DNA of 64,000 bases from Dactylosporangium fulvum (GTDB lineage: Bacteria > Actinomycetota > Actinomycetes > Mycobacteriales > Micromonosporaceae): assembly GCF_025137375.1 (NCBI RefSeq), contig NZ_CP073720.1, forward strand, positions 6,038,501-6,102,500, written 5' to 3'. The notes under the pieces are model-generated. The model had not been told where the DNA came from and did no database searches. It saw only the letters and a list, made by a program, of their open reading frames with translations. The position numbers were made by a program, and so were the translations under genes. How positions within the stretch are numbered: the first letter of the stretch is position 1; every line of letters starts with the position of its first letter. This document shows positions 8,613 through 15,927 of this stretch, piece after piece.

Positions 8613-9817
8613 TGAGGCTCCCTCGGAAGTCGCGCGTGCACGGCGAAGCCGTCGCCGTCCGGTCCGGCGGTGACGGTGCCCCCGTAGAGCCGGACCCGCT
8701 CGCGCATGCCCACGAGGCCGCGGCCGGCGCCGGCCGTCCGCGCCGCGGCGCGCGTGCCGGGCGCACCGGCGGCGTTGCGGATCTCCACCTCGATCCACCG
8801 GTCACCGTAGCCGATCCGGACGCGGGTCTCGGCCGCTCCGGCGTGCCGGCGCACGTTGGTCAGCGCCTCCTGCACGATCCGGAACCCGGCCAGGTCCACC
8901 CCGGCGGGCACCGTGCCCCGCTCGCCGTCGGTGACCAGCCGCACCGGGAGGCCGGCCGCGAACACCTCGTCGACCAGGTCCGCGACCCGCTCCAGGGTCG
9001 GCTGCGGCGCCAGCGCCGGCGCGGCCTCCGGCCCACCCTCACGCTGGACGTCCAGCACGTGGCGCATCTCGGTCAGCGCCTCGCGGGCCGTGCGCCGGGC
9101 CGCGGCGATGTGGGCGCGGGCGCTGCCGGGGTCCAGGGCGATCAGCTCCTCGGCGGCGCCGGCCTGGACCGCCACGATCGACAGCGAGTGCGCCACCACG
9201 TCGTGCAGCTCGCGGGCGATCCGCGCGCGCTCGGCCGCCACGGCCTCCTCGGCCAGGCGCGCCGAGTCCGACCGCGCCGCCGCGGCCTCCTCCGCCAGCC
9301 GCGCCGAGTCGGAGCGCGCCGCGGCCGCCTGGTCGGCGCGCAGGCGGACCAGCCAGCCGGCCACCCAGGCGCCCGCCACGAAAAAGCCGAGGATGAACGT
9401 CTGCCCGATGCTCATCGGGCCCTGGTAGTACCCGAGCGGGAACAGCGCGAGCATCGTGAGCACCGGCGCGAACCCGGTCGCCACGGCCACCGCGCGGCCG
9501 CGGGTGTGCAACGCCACCGAGAACGTCGCCACCAGCAGGCTCGGGAATGGGAACGTGCTGTCCTCCTGCCCGGGCACCAGCGCGATCCGGACCATCAGCA
9601 CGCCGATCAGGACCGCCATCACCGTGACCGGCGCACGCCGGCGCAGCACCAGCGGCAGGGTCACACCGACCGCGAACGCCACCCGCTGCCACAGCAGCCC
9701 CGGCCCCGACGCGGCGAGCGCCTCGATCACGGCCCACACCAGCAGCAGGGCGGTGATGGCGAGGTCGACACGCGGCGGGCGGCGCGGCACCCTCGCGATC
9801 GTCTCCAGCGGGTCCAC
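8609..9817 (-). CDS. NarL-type sensor histidine kinase with duplicated signalling helix
   Basis: A 402-residue kinase. The N-terminal ~155 residues hold five or six membrane helices. A polar helix at 158-200 leads to RELHDVVAHSLS with the phospho-acceptor His205, followed by the ATPase domain (EALTNVRRHAG, GRGLVGMRERVRLYGG). Residues 164-177 (AAAARSDSARLAEE) are repeated exactly at 178-191, i.e. 14 residues or two heptads inserted in the linker coiled coil, encoded by 9245-9328. It overlaps the downstream response regulator by four bases. The divergent membrane protein at 10011 may be a target or accessory component. Confidence 0.94.
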   Translation of the reverse strand: MDPLETIARVPRRPPRVDLAITALLLVWAVIEALAASGPGLLWQRVAFAVGVTLPLVLRRRAPVTVMAVLIGVLMVRIALVPGQEDSTFPFPSLLVATFSVALHTRGRAVAVATGFAPVLTMLALFPLGYYQGPMSIGQTFILGFFVAGAWVAGWLVRLRADQAAAARSDSARLAEEAAAARSDSARLAEEAVAAERARIARELHDVVAHSLSIVAVQAGAAEELIALDPGSARAHIAAARRTAREALTEMRHVLDVQREGGPEAAPALAPQPTLERVADLVDEVFAAGLPVRLVTDGERGTVPAGVDLAGFRIVQEALTNVRRHAGAAETRVRIGYGDRWIEVEIRNAAGAPGTRAAARTAGAGRGLVGMRERVRLYGGTVTAGPDGDGFAVHARLPREPQ

Positions 9818-10010
9818 CAGAAGACCCTAGCCAGCCGGGCGGCGCGGGGGCGTCATCCTCGCGTCGCATGACGATCGGTCGAGCGATGTAGGGAACGCGC
9901 GCCCGCCGGGGTGTACGGACCGGTCTGCGGGCCGACGTGCCCGGACCCCGCCCGCTCGTACGGTCTTCCCCGTCGGCCGGCACGGTGCCGGCCCGGAAGG
10001 AGCGACCGTC

Positions 10011-10628
10011 ATGAGCGGCACCACGACCACCGCCTCGACCGCCGGGCCCCGAGCGAACGCCCGGCTCGCCGGATACGCCGCCGTCGCCGGGGGTGTGGCC
10101 TCCGCCGTCGCCGGGGCCATCCAGGCGGTACGCACCGACGACGGCAACCCGATCGTCGGCACCTCCGAGCACGTCCTGCTCGCCCTGACGGCCGCGGCAC
10201 TCGTCCTGTGGGTGCCGGGCTACCTCGCCCTGGGCCGGGCGTCCGGAAAACTCGGCCGGACCGGCGGCGTCGTCGCGGTGGCCGGCGCCGTGCTGCTGGC
10301 CTTCGGCATGACCTCGACGAACCTGCACGACGAGGACTACTCGTGGTTCCCGATCGTTGCGGCGCCCGCGAACCTGGCCTGGCTGGTCGGCTCGATCCTG
10401 TTGGCCGTGGCCACGTTCCGCACGCGGACCCTCCCGCGCCCGCTGGCGCTCGCGCTGCCGCTCGTCTGGCTGACGTTCATCATCCTGTCGCAGCTGGGCG
10501 GGAACCTCGTGGCCGGCGTGATCTGGGCGGTCATCGGCTGGGTGCTGACGACGGGTGACCGGCAGGGGCCTGCCGGCACGGCTTCCGGCGCGCGCCTCGA
10601 CAGGGCTACGGATACGCTCCTGCCGTGA
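10011..10628 (+). CDS. Multi-pass membrane protein of unknown function
   Basis: A 205-residue protein with five or six hydrophobic segments spread over its whole length (GYAAVAGGVASAVAGAI, LLALTAAALVLWVPGYL, GGVVAVAGAVLLAFGM, NLAWLVGSILLAVATF, WLTFIILSQLGG, VAGVIWAVIGWVLTT). No catalytic motif is visible and I do not recognise the family. A good Shine-Dalgarno (GGAAGGAG) precedes the ATG. It diverges from the histidine kinase at 9817 and overlaps the start of the D,D-carboxypeptidase gene by four bases, so it may act in the same cell-envelope response. Confidence 0.85.
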   Translation: MSGTTTTASTAGPRANARLAGYAAVAGGVASAVAGAIQAVRTDDGNPIVGTSEHVLLALTAAALVLWVPGYLALGRASGKLGRTGGVVAVAGAVLLAFGMTSTNLHDEDYSWFPIVAAPANLAWLVGSILLAVATFRTRTLPRPLALALPLVWLTFIILSQLGGNLVAGVIWAVIGWVLTTGDRQGPAGTASGARLDRATDTLLP

Positions 10629-11836
10629 GGGCCTGGCGGACGGTGGCGGTTGTGGTGGGCGCGGGGTTGGCGGTGGTGCCGTCGCCGGTCGTGAGCCCGG
10701 TGGCGGCGGCCCCCGCGGCGGTGCCCTGCCCGTACGTCTCGATTCCGACGGTCCCGCCGACACCGCCCGCACCGGTGCGGGACCCGGCGGCCCAGGTGAT
10801 CGGCGGCGCCGAACTGGGCACGACCGGTCTGGCGGTGCCGGGCGGAGCGCCCACGCCGCCGGCCCTGTCCGCGATGTCGTGGGTGGTCGCCGACCTCGAC
10901 ACGGGCGCGGTCCTCGGCGCCTGCGCGCCGCATCTGCAGCGCCGGCCGGCGAGCGTGCAGAAGCTGCTGCTCGCCGCGACCGCCCTGCCCAAGCTCGACC
11001 CCGACCTGGTCGTCGAGGCCACCGCCGAGGACCTGAACCTGCCGGCGGACAGCTCGGCGGTCGGCATGATCGTCGGCGGCAAGTACCCGGTCTCGACGCT
11101 GTGGTACGGGCTGCTGCTGCAGTCCGGCAACGACACGGCCAACGCCCTGGCCCGGATGGCCGGCGGCGACGGCGGGGTCGCCGCGACGATGGCGGCGATG
11201 AACGCCGAGGCGCACCGGCTGGGCGCCGACGACACGCACGCGGTCACCCCGTCCGGCCTGGACGCACCGGACCAGTTCACCAGCGCGTACGACCTGGCGC
11301 TCATCGCCCGCGCCGCCTTCGCCCGGCCGGACTTCGTGCAGTACGACACCAGGGCGACCTTCCAGTGGCCGGCGCAGCCGCCGAAGGACCCGAAGGGGTT
11401 CCAGATCCAGAACGAGAACAAGCTCCTGACGAACTATCCGGGTGCGCTCGGCGGCAAGACCGGCTTCACCGACGAGGCGCGGCACACCTACGTCGGCGCC
11501 GCCCAGCGCGACGGCCGGCGCCTGGTGGTCACACTCATGGGCGCGGAGATCGTGCCGGGGCGGACCTGGAAACAGGCCACGATGCTGCTCGACTGGGGCT
11601 TCGGGCTGCCCGCGGCGGCGTCCGTCGGGCACCTCGTCACCCCCGAGGAGGCCGCCGAACTGCACCGCCCACCGGCCGCGACGGCGGCCCCGGCCGGGAC
11701 GGCCGCGGCCCAGGCGGCGACCGGGCGCTCGTCGGGCCCGGGCCGGCTCGGCGTGCTGACGCTGCTGGCGGCCGGGCTCGTGGTGGCCGGGGCAGTCGCG
11801 TTCGTGGTGGTTCGCAGGGTGCGGCGCCGCGCCTGA
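10625..11836 (+). CDS. D-alanyl-D-alanine carboxypeptidase (PBP5-like)
   Basis: A 403-residue low-molecular-weight penicillin-binding protein that trims D-Ala from peptidoglycan stem peptides outside the membrane. The serine peptidase motifs are all present: SVQK with nucleophile Ser110 and Lys113, SGN at 167-169 and KTG at 278-280. A signal peptide covers about residues 1-30 (AVVVGAGLAVVPSPVVSPVAAAPA). A C-terminal hydrophobic helix followed by VRRVRRRA anchors it to the membrane. The GTG start overlaps the stop of the upstream membrane-protein gene (GTGA). The catalytic core is of normal size. Confidence 0.94.
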   Translation: MRAWRTVAVVVGAGLAVVPSPVVSPVAAAPAAVPCPYVSIPTVPPTPPAPVRDPAAQVIGGAELGTTGLAVPGGAPTPPALSAMSWVVADLDTGAVLGACAPHLQRRPASVQKLLLAATALPKLDPDLVVEATAEDLNLPADSSAVGMIVGGKYPVSTLWYGLLLQSGNDTANALARMAGGDGGVAATMAAMNAEAHRLGADDTHAVTPSGLDAPDQFTSAYDLALIARAAFARPDFVQYDTRATFQWPAQPPKDPKGFQIQNENKLLTNYPGALGGKTGFTDEARHTYVGAAQRDGRRLVVTLMGAEIVPGRTWKQATMLLDWGFGLPAAASVGHLVTPEEAAELHRPPAATAAPAGTAAAQAATGRSSGPGRLGVLTLLAAGLVVAGAVAFVVVRRVRRRA

Positions 11837-11895
11837 CGCAGTCGATGAACAACCCCCGTCGATATGGGTTACGGGGATACGGCATCATCTGCCGG

Positions 11896-12996
11896 ATGGA
11901 CCTCACGCCGCGGTTGGTCGGGACGCTCGCCGTGCCCGGCTCCCCCTCCGACGGAGGGCCGGCGGTGCTGCAGTGGCCGCACCGCCGGATCGTCACCGTC
12001 CGCCGCGACGCCGCGCTCGTCGCGTACGACCTCGATCGCCTGCTGGCCGGGGACACCACGCCCGTCGCCTCGTTCCCGGCGCCCTGGCCCGACCGGTCGG
12101 GTGGTGTCGACGCGGTCAGCCCGCAGTTCGACGTCGCCGTGTTCGTGGGGCAGCACGGGCTGCAGGCGGTCGGCCCGGACGGGGCGGTGCGGTGGCAGCT
12201 GCCGCACACGTGCTGGACCGGCGGATGCATGGGCCTGCACGGCTCGTACGACGAGTACGCCGGCGATCCGGAGCACCGCTATCCCGGCAGCGGCTCGGCC
12301 TGGATCAGCGCCGACGGGCGCACCGTGTGGGCCCACGTGCGCGGCCCGCTGGCCGGCGACGCCGTCCCCGACCGGCCCGCCGGCCACCGGGACGACGCGG
12401 CCGACGAGCTGTGGCTCGTCCTGGACGCCGCCGACGGGCGCGTGCTCGCCCGGGCCGCCACCGGGACCGCGGCGGCCGGCTCCAACCACATCCCGCACCC
12501 GGACCCGACGCGGATGGGCCTGAGCGTCGGCGAGGGCCGGGACGGCTCCCCGATGCGCTGGGCCCGCTGGGACGGCAGCGAACTGACCGTCACCCACCTC
12601 GGCGACGACCGTGCCCTCGTCGCCTGCGGGCCTTCCGGACGTACGTTCATCTCGCTCGACCATGCGTTGCAGGACCTCGCCGTCCACCGGCTGCCCGACG
12701 GCGCCGTCACCGGCACCCTGTTCGCGAAGTCACTGCCCGGCGCGGACGACGAGTCACGCTGGGACTACGTCTGCGGTCCCGTCGACGACCGTACGATCGT
12801 CGCCGGCACCAGCAGGCACGGCCACGGCGACGCCGACGTCCGGCACTGGCTGGTCGACGCCGACGACCTGACCGCGCGCGGGCCCCTGCGCTATCCGGCG
12901 ACGGTGGGCTCCGACCCGCGCGGTCTCGGTGACGGCACCTGGATCACCAGCGGCGAGGACCGTTTCCGCCTCGACGTGTGGCGCCTGGACGGCTGA
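11896..12996 (+). CDS. Hypothetical beta-propeller-like protein
   Basis: A 366-residue soluble protein with no signal peptide or membrane helix. The sequence is rich in short beta-strand-like segments with repeating patterns such as GPDGAVRWQLP, ISADGRTVWAHVRGP, LVLDAADGRVLARA and HRLPDGAVTGTLF. These resemble blades of quinoprotein or WD40-like propellers, but I cannot assign a family. The start at ATG 11896 is chosen because the longer open frame upstream is an antisense-type reading of the carboxypeptidase gene. It lies 60 bp after the carboxypeptidase and probably has its own promoter. Confidence 0.75.
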   Translation: MDLTPRLVGTLAVPGSPSDGGPAVLQWPHRRIVTVRRDAALVAYDLDRLLAGDTTPVASFPAPWPDRSGGVDAVSPQFDVAVFVGQHGLQAVGPDGAVRWQLPHTCWTGGCMGLHGSYDEYAGDPEHRYPGSGSAWISADGRTVWAHVRGPLAGDAVPDRPAGHRDDAADELWLVLDAADGRVLARAATGTAAAGSNHIPHPDPTRMGLSVGEGRDGSPMRWARWDGSELTVTHLGDDRALVACGPSGRTFISLDHALQDLAVHRLPDGAVTGTLFAKSLPGADDESRWDYVCGPVDDRTIVAGTSRHGHGDADVRHWLVDADDLTARGPLRYPATVGSDPRGLGDGTWITSGEDRFRLDVWRLDG

Positions 12997-13005
12997 CGCG
13001 GGCCT

Positions 13006-13476
13006 TCAGGACATCCAGAGCACGATGCTGTCGCCGGCCGCGGCGGCGGCGCGGAAGAACGTGACCAGGTGCGCGTAGGCGCCCGAGAGGTAGTCCTGCG
13101 CCCACTCCTCGTCCCAGATCCCGGGGTAGACGCGGGCCGCCGCGAACTCGGCCGGATCGTAGCCCTCGACGAGCCGCTCGAACGGCGTCCCGCCGAGGAA
13201 CCGGGCCGCCGAACCCACCTCGTCCCGGGTGAGCAGCCGCGGTGATTCGTAGCCCCACTCGTCGTCCGTCAAGGCCGTCCCGCCGCTGATGACGTCCACC
13301 GGCGGGTCGAGCTTCTTCAGCAGGTGCTCGAGGCCGGCCCACGCCTTGTCGGTGTCCATCTGGCGCGCCAGATCGCTCACGAAGTCGTGCGCGTCGTCGG
13401 GCGCCTCGGCGAGCAGGCGCTGGAGTTCCGCGAGTTCGGACGGACGCAGCCGGGCGTACTGCATGATCATGCTCAT
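13006..13476 (-). CDS. DUF1877 (YfbM-like) family protein
   Basis: A 156-residue protein beginning MSMIMQYARLRPSELAEL, with LDTDKAWAGLEHLL-like sequence (MDTDKAWAGLEHLLKKL) and a C-terminus containing YDPAEFAAARVYP, W-AQDYLSGAY and LVTFFRAAAAAGDSIVLW. These are hallmarks of the DUF1877/YfbM family. The biochemical role is unknown; members are small cytoplasmic proteins often scattered near toxin or polymorphic loci. It converges on the propeller-like gene (10 bp apart), and the large repeat island starts just upstream of its start codon. Confidence 0.88.
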   Translation of the reverse strand: MSMIMQYARLRPSELAELQRLLAEAPDDAHDFVSDLARQMDTDKAWAGLEHLLKKLDPPVDVISGGTALTDDEWGYESPRLLTRDEVGSAARFLGGTPFERLVEGYDPAEFAAARVYPGIWDEEWAQDYLSGAYAHLVTFFRAAAAAGDSIVLWMS

Positions 13477-13630
13477 GCCCGGGGAGCCTAACGGCCGGCG
13501 TCGGAGGTGACCGCTCCTGACGCAGCGCCGGCGACTTCCGGCCCTGTCCGTGGCCCAGGTGCACTTTGGTCGTTCGGCCGCCCCGATGTCGCCGGCCCGC
13601 TGCGTGCCGGTCAGGTCGTGCCGCCGCGCC

Positions 13631-13920
13631 GCTCGCTCGTTGGGGTGCGCTCGTTGGGTGCGCTCGCTCGGCGCGCTCGTTGGGTGCGCTCGTTGGGGTG
13701 CGCTCGTTGGGTGCGCTCGTTGGTCGTTGGGGTGCGCTCGTTGGGTGTGCTCACTCGGTGCGCTCGTTGAGGTGCGCTCGTTGAGGTGCGCTCGTTGGTC
13801 GTTGGGGTGTGTTCGTTGGGTGCGCTCGTTGGGTGCGTTCGTTGGGTGCGCTCACTCGGTGCGCTCACTCGGCGCGCTCACTCGGCGCGCTCGTTGGGGT
13901 GCGCTCGCTCGGCGCGCCGG
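13631..13920. repeat. Degenerate tandem array of a 13-bp unit (about 20 copies)
   Basis: The consensus unit is GCGCTCGTTGGGT. Roughly twenty copies run head to tail for about 290 bp. Two unit types alternate irregularly: the TTGGG type and a GCGCTCACTCGGT / GCGCTCGCTCGGC type. Some copies carry one extra G, and two places carry an 8-base insert giving GTTGGTCGTTGGGGT. The period of 13 or 14 is not a multiple of three, so the array does not encode a protein repeat. It looks like a minisatellite or a protein-binding array. Confidence 0.85.
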
Positions 13921-13996
13921 CTCGCCGGCCCCTCCGTTGCGCCGGTCGCATACGCCGACCCGTGGCGATGCTCGGGACATTTCAGACATCTTGGTG

Positions 13997-14116
13997 CATC
14001 GACAGTCGGCGATGAGGACCGATTTTCATGATCCCGAAGACTTTATGCTGCCCGGACGGCACAAAGTCTTCGGGATCATGCCGAGCGGGCCGATCAAACA
14101 TCGCCAATTGTCGATG
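13997..14116. repeat. Palindromic element: 18-bp perfect stem with outer arms
   Basis: The core is a perfect 18-bp inverted repeat (14027-14044 and 14063-14080, reading CATGATCCCGAAGACTTT on the left) around an 18-base loop. Outside it, 13997-14014 and 14099-14116 pair with 16 of 18 matches. The region is richer in A/T than its surroundings. The whole could fold into a long cruciform or RNA hairpin of ~120 nt. It has no open frame, no obvious T-tract and no visible target-site duplication, so terminator, small RNA or MITE remain options. Confidence 0.75.
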
Positions 14117-14269
14117 GCGTCCCGCCATTCGGTCACACTGCCCGCCGAGCGGCGTTGACGTGCCTCGTGACGACGGGCCGCCACGCTCACGGCACGGAGG
14201 GTGCTTCATGACACTTCCTCGCGTCGTTGCCACGGCTTGGCACCACGCGCCACCAGCCACTGCCGCCGG

Positions 14270-14415
14270 TCATCGCTTCCCAAGCAGCGCCAACTGCGCC
14301 GCCTGGGCGTTGGCCACCAGGTCGCGGACGCGGCGCACGTCCGGGATGTGCCACAGCACCGGCGAGTCACCCCGCTCACCGGCCTGAGGGTGGCGACGTC
14401 CGGCTCATCGCCGGG
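14270..14415 (-). pseudogene. Possible 3' fragment of a decayed gene
   Basis: On the minus strand a short open frame ends at a TGA (14270-14272) and reads ...SPVLWHIPDVRRVRDLV, then a helix-rich tail ending LLGKR. The amino-acid usage resembles a real protein C-terminus, unlike the surrounding repeats. An in-frame stop lies about 140 bp upstream and no start with a ribosome site is seen. It may be the tail of a gene destroyed by repeat expansion; the family is not recognisable. Weak evidence. Confidence 0.3.
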
Positions 14416-14460
14416 GCGTGCAACTCCGGGACGACCTCAGCCGCGCCTGGAACGAGGGCT

Positions 14461-14761
14461 GAGCCCGGCTCCTCGTCGCGGTGCCACCTGAACGACCGCT
14501 CGCCGCGGGATGTCCACCCGCCCGGGACAAGGCTGAGCCCGGCTCCTCGTCGCGGTGCCACCTGAACGACCGCTCGCCGCGGGATGTCCACCCGCCCGGG
14601 ACAAGGCTGAGCCCGGCTCCTCGTCGCGGTGCCACCTGAACGACCGCTCGCCGCGGGATGTCCACCCGCCCGGGACAAGGCTGAGCCCGGCTCCTGGTCG
14701 CGGTGCCGCCTGGAACGGCCACGCCGACCGGCTCGCCGCGGGATGTCCACCCGCCCGGGAC
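14461..14761. repeat. 74-bp tandem direct repeats (3 identical copies plus one variant)
   Basis: Copies start at 14461, 14535 and 14609 and are identical over 74 bp; a fourth, from 14683, carries substitutions and a short insertion and ends near 14761. Each contains GAGCCCGGCTCCTCGTCGCG and CCGCGGGATGTCCACCCGCC. Because 74 is not a multiple of three, the reading frame shifts at each copy, so this is not a coding repeat. The array ends ~50 bp before the start of the 368-residue gene and may affect its expression. Confidence 0.92.
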
Positions 14762-14810
14762 GGTAGGGTCGGCCCGTTCCGAATGACGAGCGGGCGGAGG
14801 GGGCTCTGCG

Positions 14811-15917
14811 GTGGACCGGACGACGAGCTACACCGACAGTTGGTACCGGCAGCCGAGCCCGGTGCCGTCCGGCGACCGGCCCGCACCGACGTCCCGGGAG
14901 TGGGCGGTGATCGCGGCCGCGTGGCTGCTCGCCGTCTGGGCGCGGGACGGTGCCCCGGGCCGGCGGACGGAGGTTGTCGTCGGTGCCGGCCCCAAGCGCT
15001 CCGATCAGCAGTGGCCGGAACCGCCGCCGGCGGCGGAGATCGCCCGCCTCGGCGGCTTCCCGGAGTCCGGGCCCGGCCGGCCCGTCGCGGCGAACGTGCT
15101 CACCAGCCTGGTCCAGGCCGCCCCCGGCCGGCCGTACGAGCCGACCCGGCCGGCCGACGAGGCGACCGCCGAGGTGCTCGCCCTGCTGAGGGAACGGATC
15201 CCGGTGACCGGTCCGCGCGGCGGGTCGCTGCTCGCGCACCTCGCCGACCAGCTCGTCGGGCAGCACTCGGACCTGCTGCGGGTCTCCACCGGCGACGACG
15301 ACCTGCACCTGCTCCGGCGCGATACCTTCGGCGAGACGCTGCGGCTGACGGTGGCGACCGCGCCCGCCGTCGAGCCGCCGCCGGTGATCGAGGCCGACGG
15401 CGCGGACGCCGCGCTGCGCACGCACCTGGCGTGTCTCATGACGTTGCTGAGCGGGCTGCTCTGGGTGAACAACAACAACCCGGTGACGTTCCGCGCCTGG
15501 ATCGGCCCGCGTGGCGACGGCGACCCGCTCGCCGTGGCCGCGGACTGGTGGCGGCGTACCCGCGAGGAGGAGCCCGAGGAGGTGCCGGAGTTCCGTACCG
15601 TCTCGGTCGACGAGCTGCGCCGCGGCATGGAGCACATCGTGAGCGGCTCCCTGCTCGACCTGATCGACGAGGACTGGGAGGGCGAGTGGCTGGAGGTCCC
15701 GGACGACCACATCGCCGGCCACCTGCACCGTGACCTGCTCGACGTCCTGCTCGCCCGGATGACCGGCCCCGACGGCCCGCCGCTGATCGCCTACGCCGGA
15801 TGGCTGCCCCTGAACGGGCCGGACGACGAACCCGCCGCCGAGGACGACTTCAACGGTACGGTCGTGTTCGTCAACGCCACCGAGGCCGCCGTCCTGGACA
15901 TCGACCTGACCTGCTGA
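14811..15917 (+). CDS. Hypothetical protein, 368 aa
   Basis: I do not recognise this family. The GTG start is preceded by a good GGAGGGGG ribosome site. The protein is soluble and acidic, with a helical N-terminal half (EWAVIAAAWLLAVWARDG near 30-47; ANVLTSLVQAA; LLAHLADQLVGQHSDLL) and a C-terminal half rich in Trp and acidic residues (LLWVNNNNPVTFRAWIG, DEDWEGEWLEVPDDHIAGHLH). It ends in a beta-rich segment (GTVVFVNATEAAVLDIDL). No signal peptide, membrane helix or catalytic motif stands out. It follows the 74-bp repeat array directly. Confidence 0.8.
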   Translation: MDRTTSYTDSWYRQPSPVPSGDRPAPTSREWAVIAAAWLLAVWARDGAPGRRTEVVVGAGPKRSDQQWPEPPPAAEIARLGGFPESGPGRPVAANVLTSLVQAAPGRPYEPTRPADEATAEVLALLRERIPVTGPRGGSLLAHLADQLVGQHSDLLRVSTGDDDLHLLRRDTFGETLRLTVATAPAVEPPPVIEADGADAALRTHLACLMTLLSGLLWVNNNNPVTFRAWIGPRGDGDPLAVAADWWRRTREEEPEEVPEFRTVSVDELRRGMEHIVSGSLLDLIDEDWEGEWLEVPDDHIAGHLHRDLLDVLLARMTGPDGPPLIAYAGWLPLNGPDDEPAAEDDFNGTVVFVNATEAAVLDIDLTC

Positions 15918-15927
15918 GTCGCGGCCG

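Larger units (their letters stand above)
13477..14810. other. Non-coding repeat island, about 1.3 kb
   Basis: Between the DUF1877 start and the next gene I find no convincing intact gene. The stretch holds three separate repeat structures, annotated individually: a 13-bp repeat array, a 120-bp palindromic element and 74-bp tandem repeats. Several long open frames cross it on both strands, but their reading changes frame from one repeat copy to the next, so they are composition artefacts. 14117-14269 shows nothing recognisable. Confidence 0.7.

Noticed and set aside
10555..12996. A single 813-residue protein covering the carboxypeptidase and propeller-like regions
   Set aside because: The first 445 codons overlap the well-supported carboxypeptidase gene in another frame. 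Only the part from ATG 11896 shows protein-like sequence.
13997..14116. Simple intrinsic terminator
   Set aside because: The nearest upstream gene ends are hundreds of bases away and no U-tract follows. The outer arms are also not typical of terminators.
13507..14157. Repetitive open frames on both strands encoding RSLGALVG-type or NERTQRAHP-type repeats
   Set aside because: The 13-bp unit shifts frame at every copy and all frames stay open. This is a DNA repeat, not a repeat protein.
13631..14761. CRISPR array
   Set aside because: The repeats are contiguous, with no unique spacers between them, and no cas gene is in the window.
14461..14761. Replication origin iterons
   Set aside because: No Rep gene, DnaA boxes or AT-rich opening region accompanies the 74-bp repeats.
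14376..15728. A 450-codon minus-strand frame including VDIPRRAVVQVAPRR-type repeats
   Set aside because: It is antisense to the 368-aa gene and then crosses the 74-bp array, where the reading changes each copy. No ribosome site is seen.
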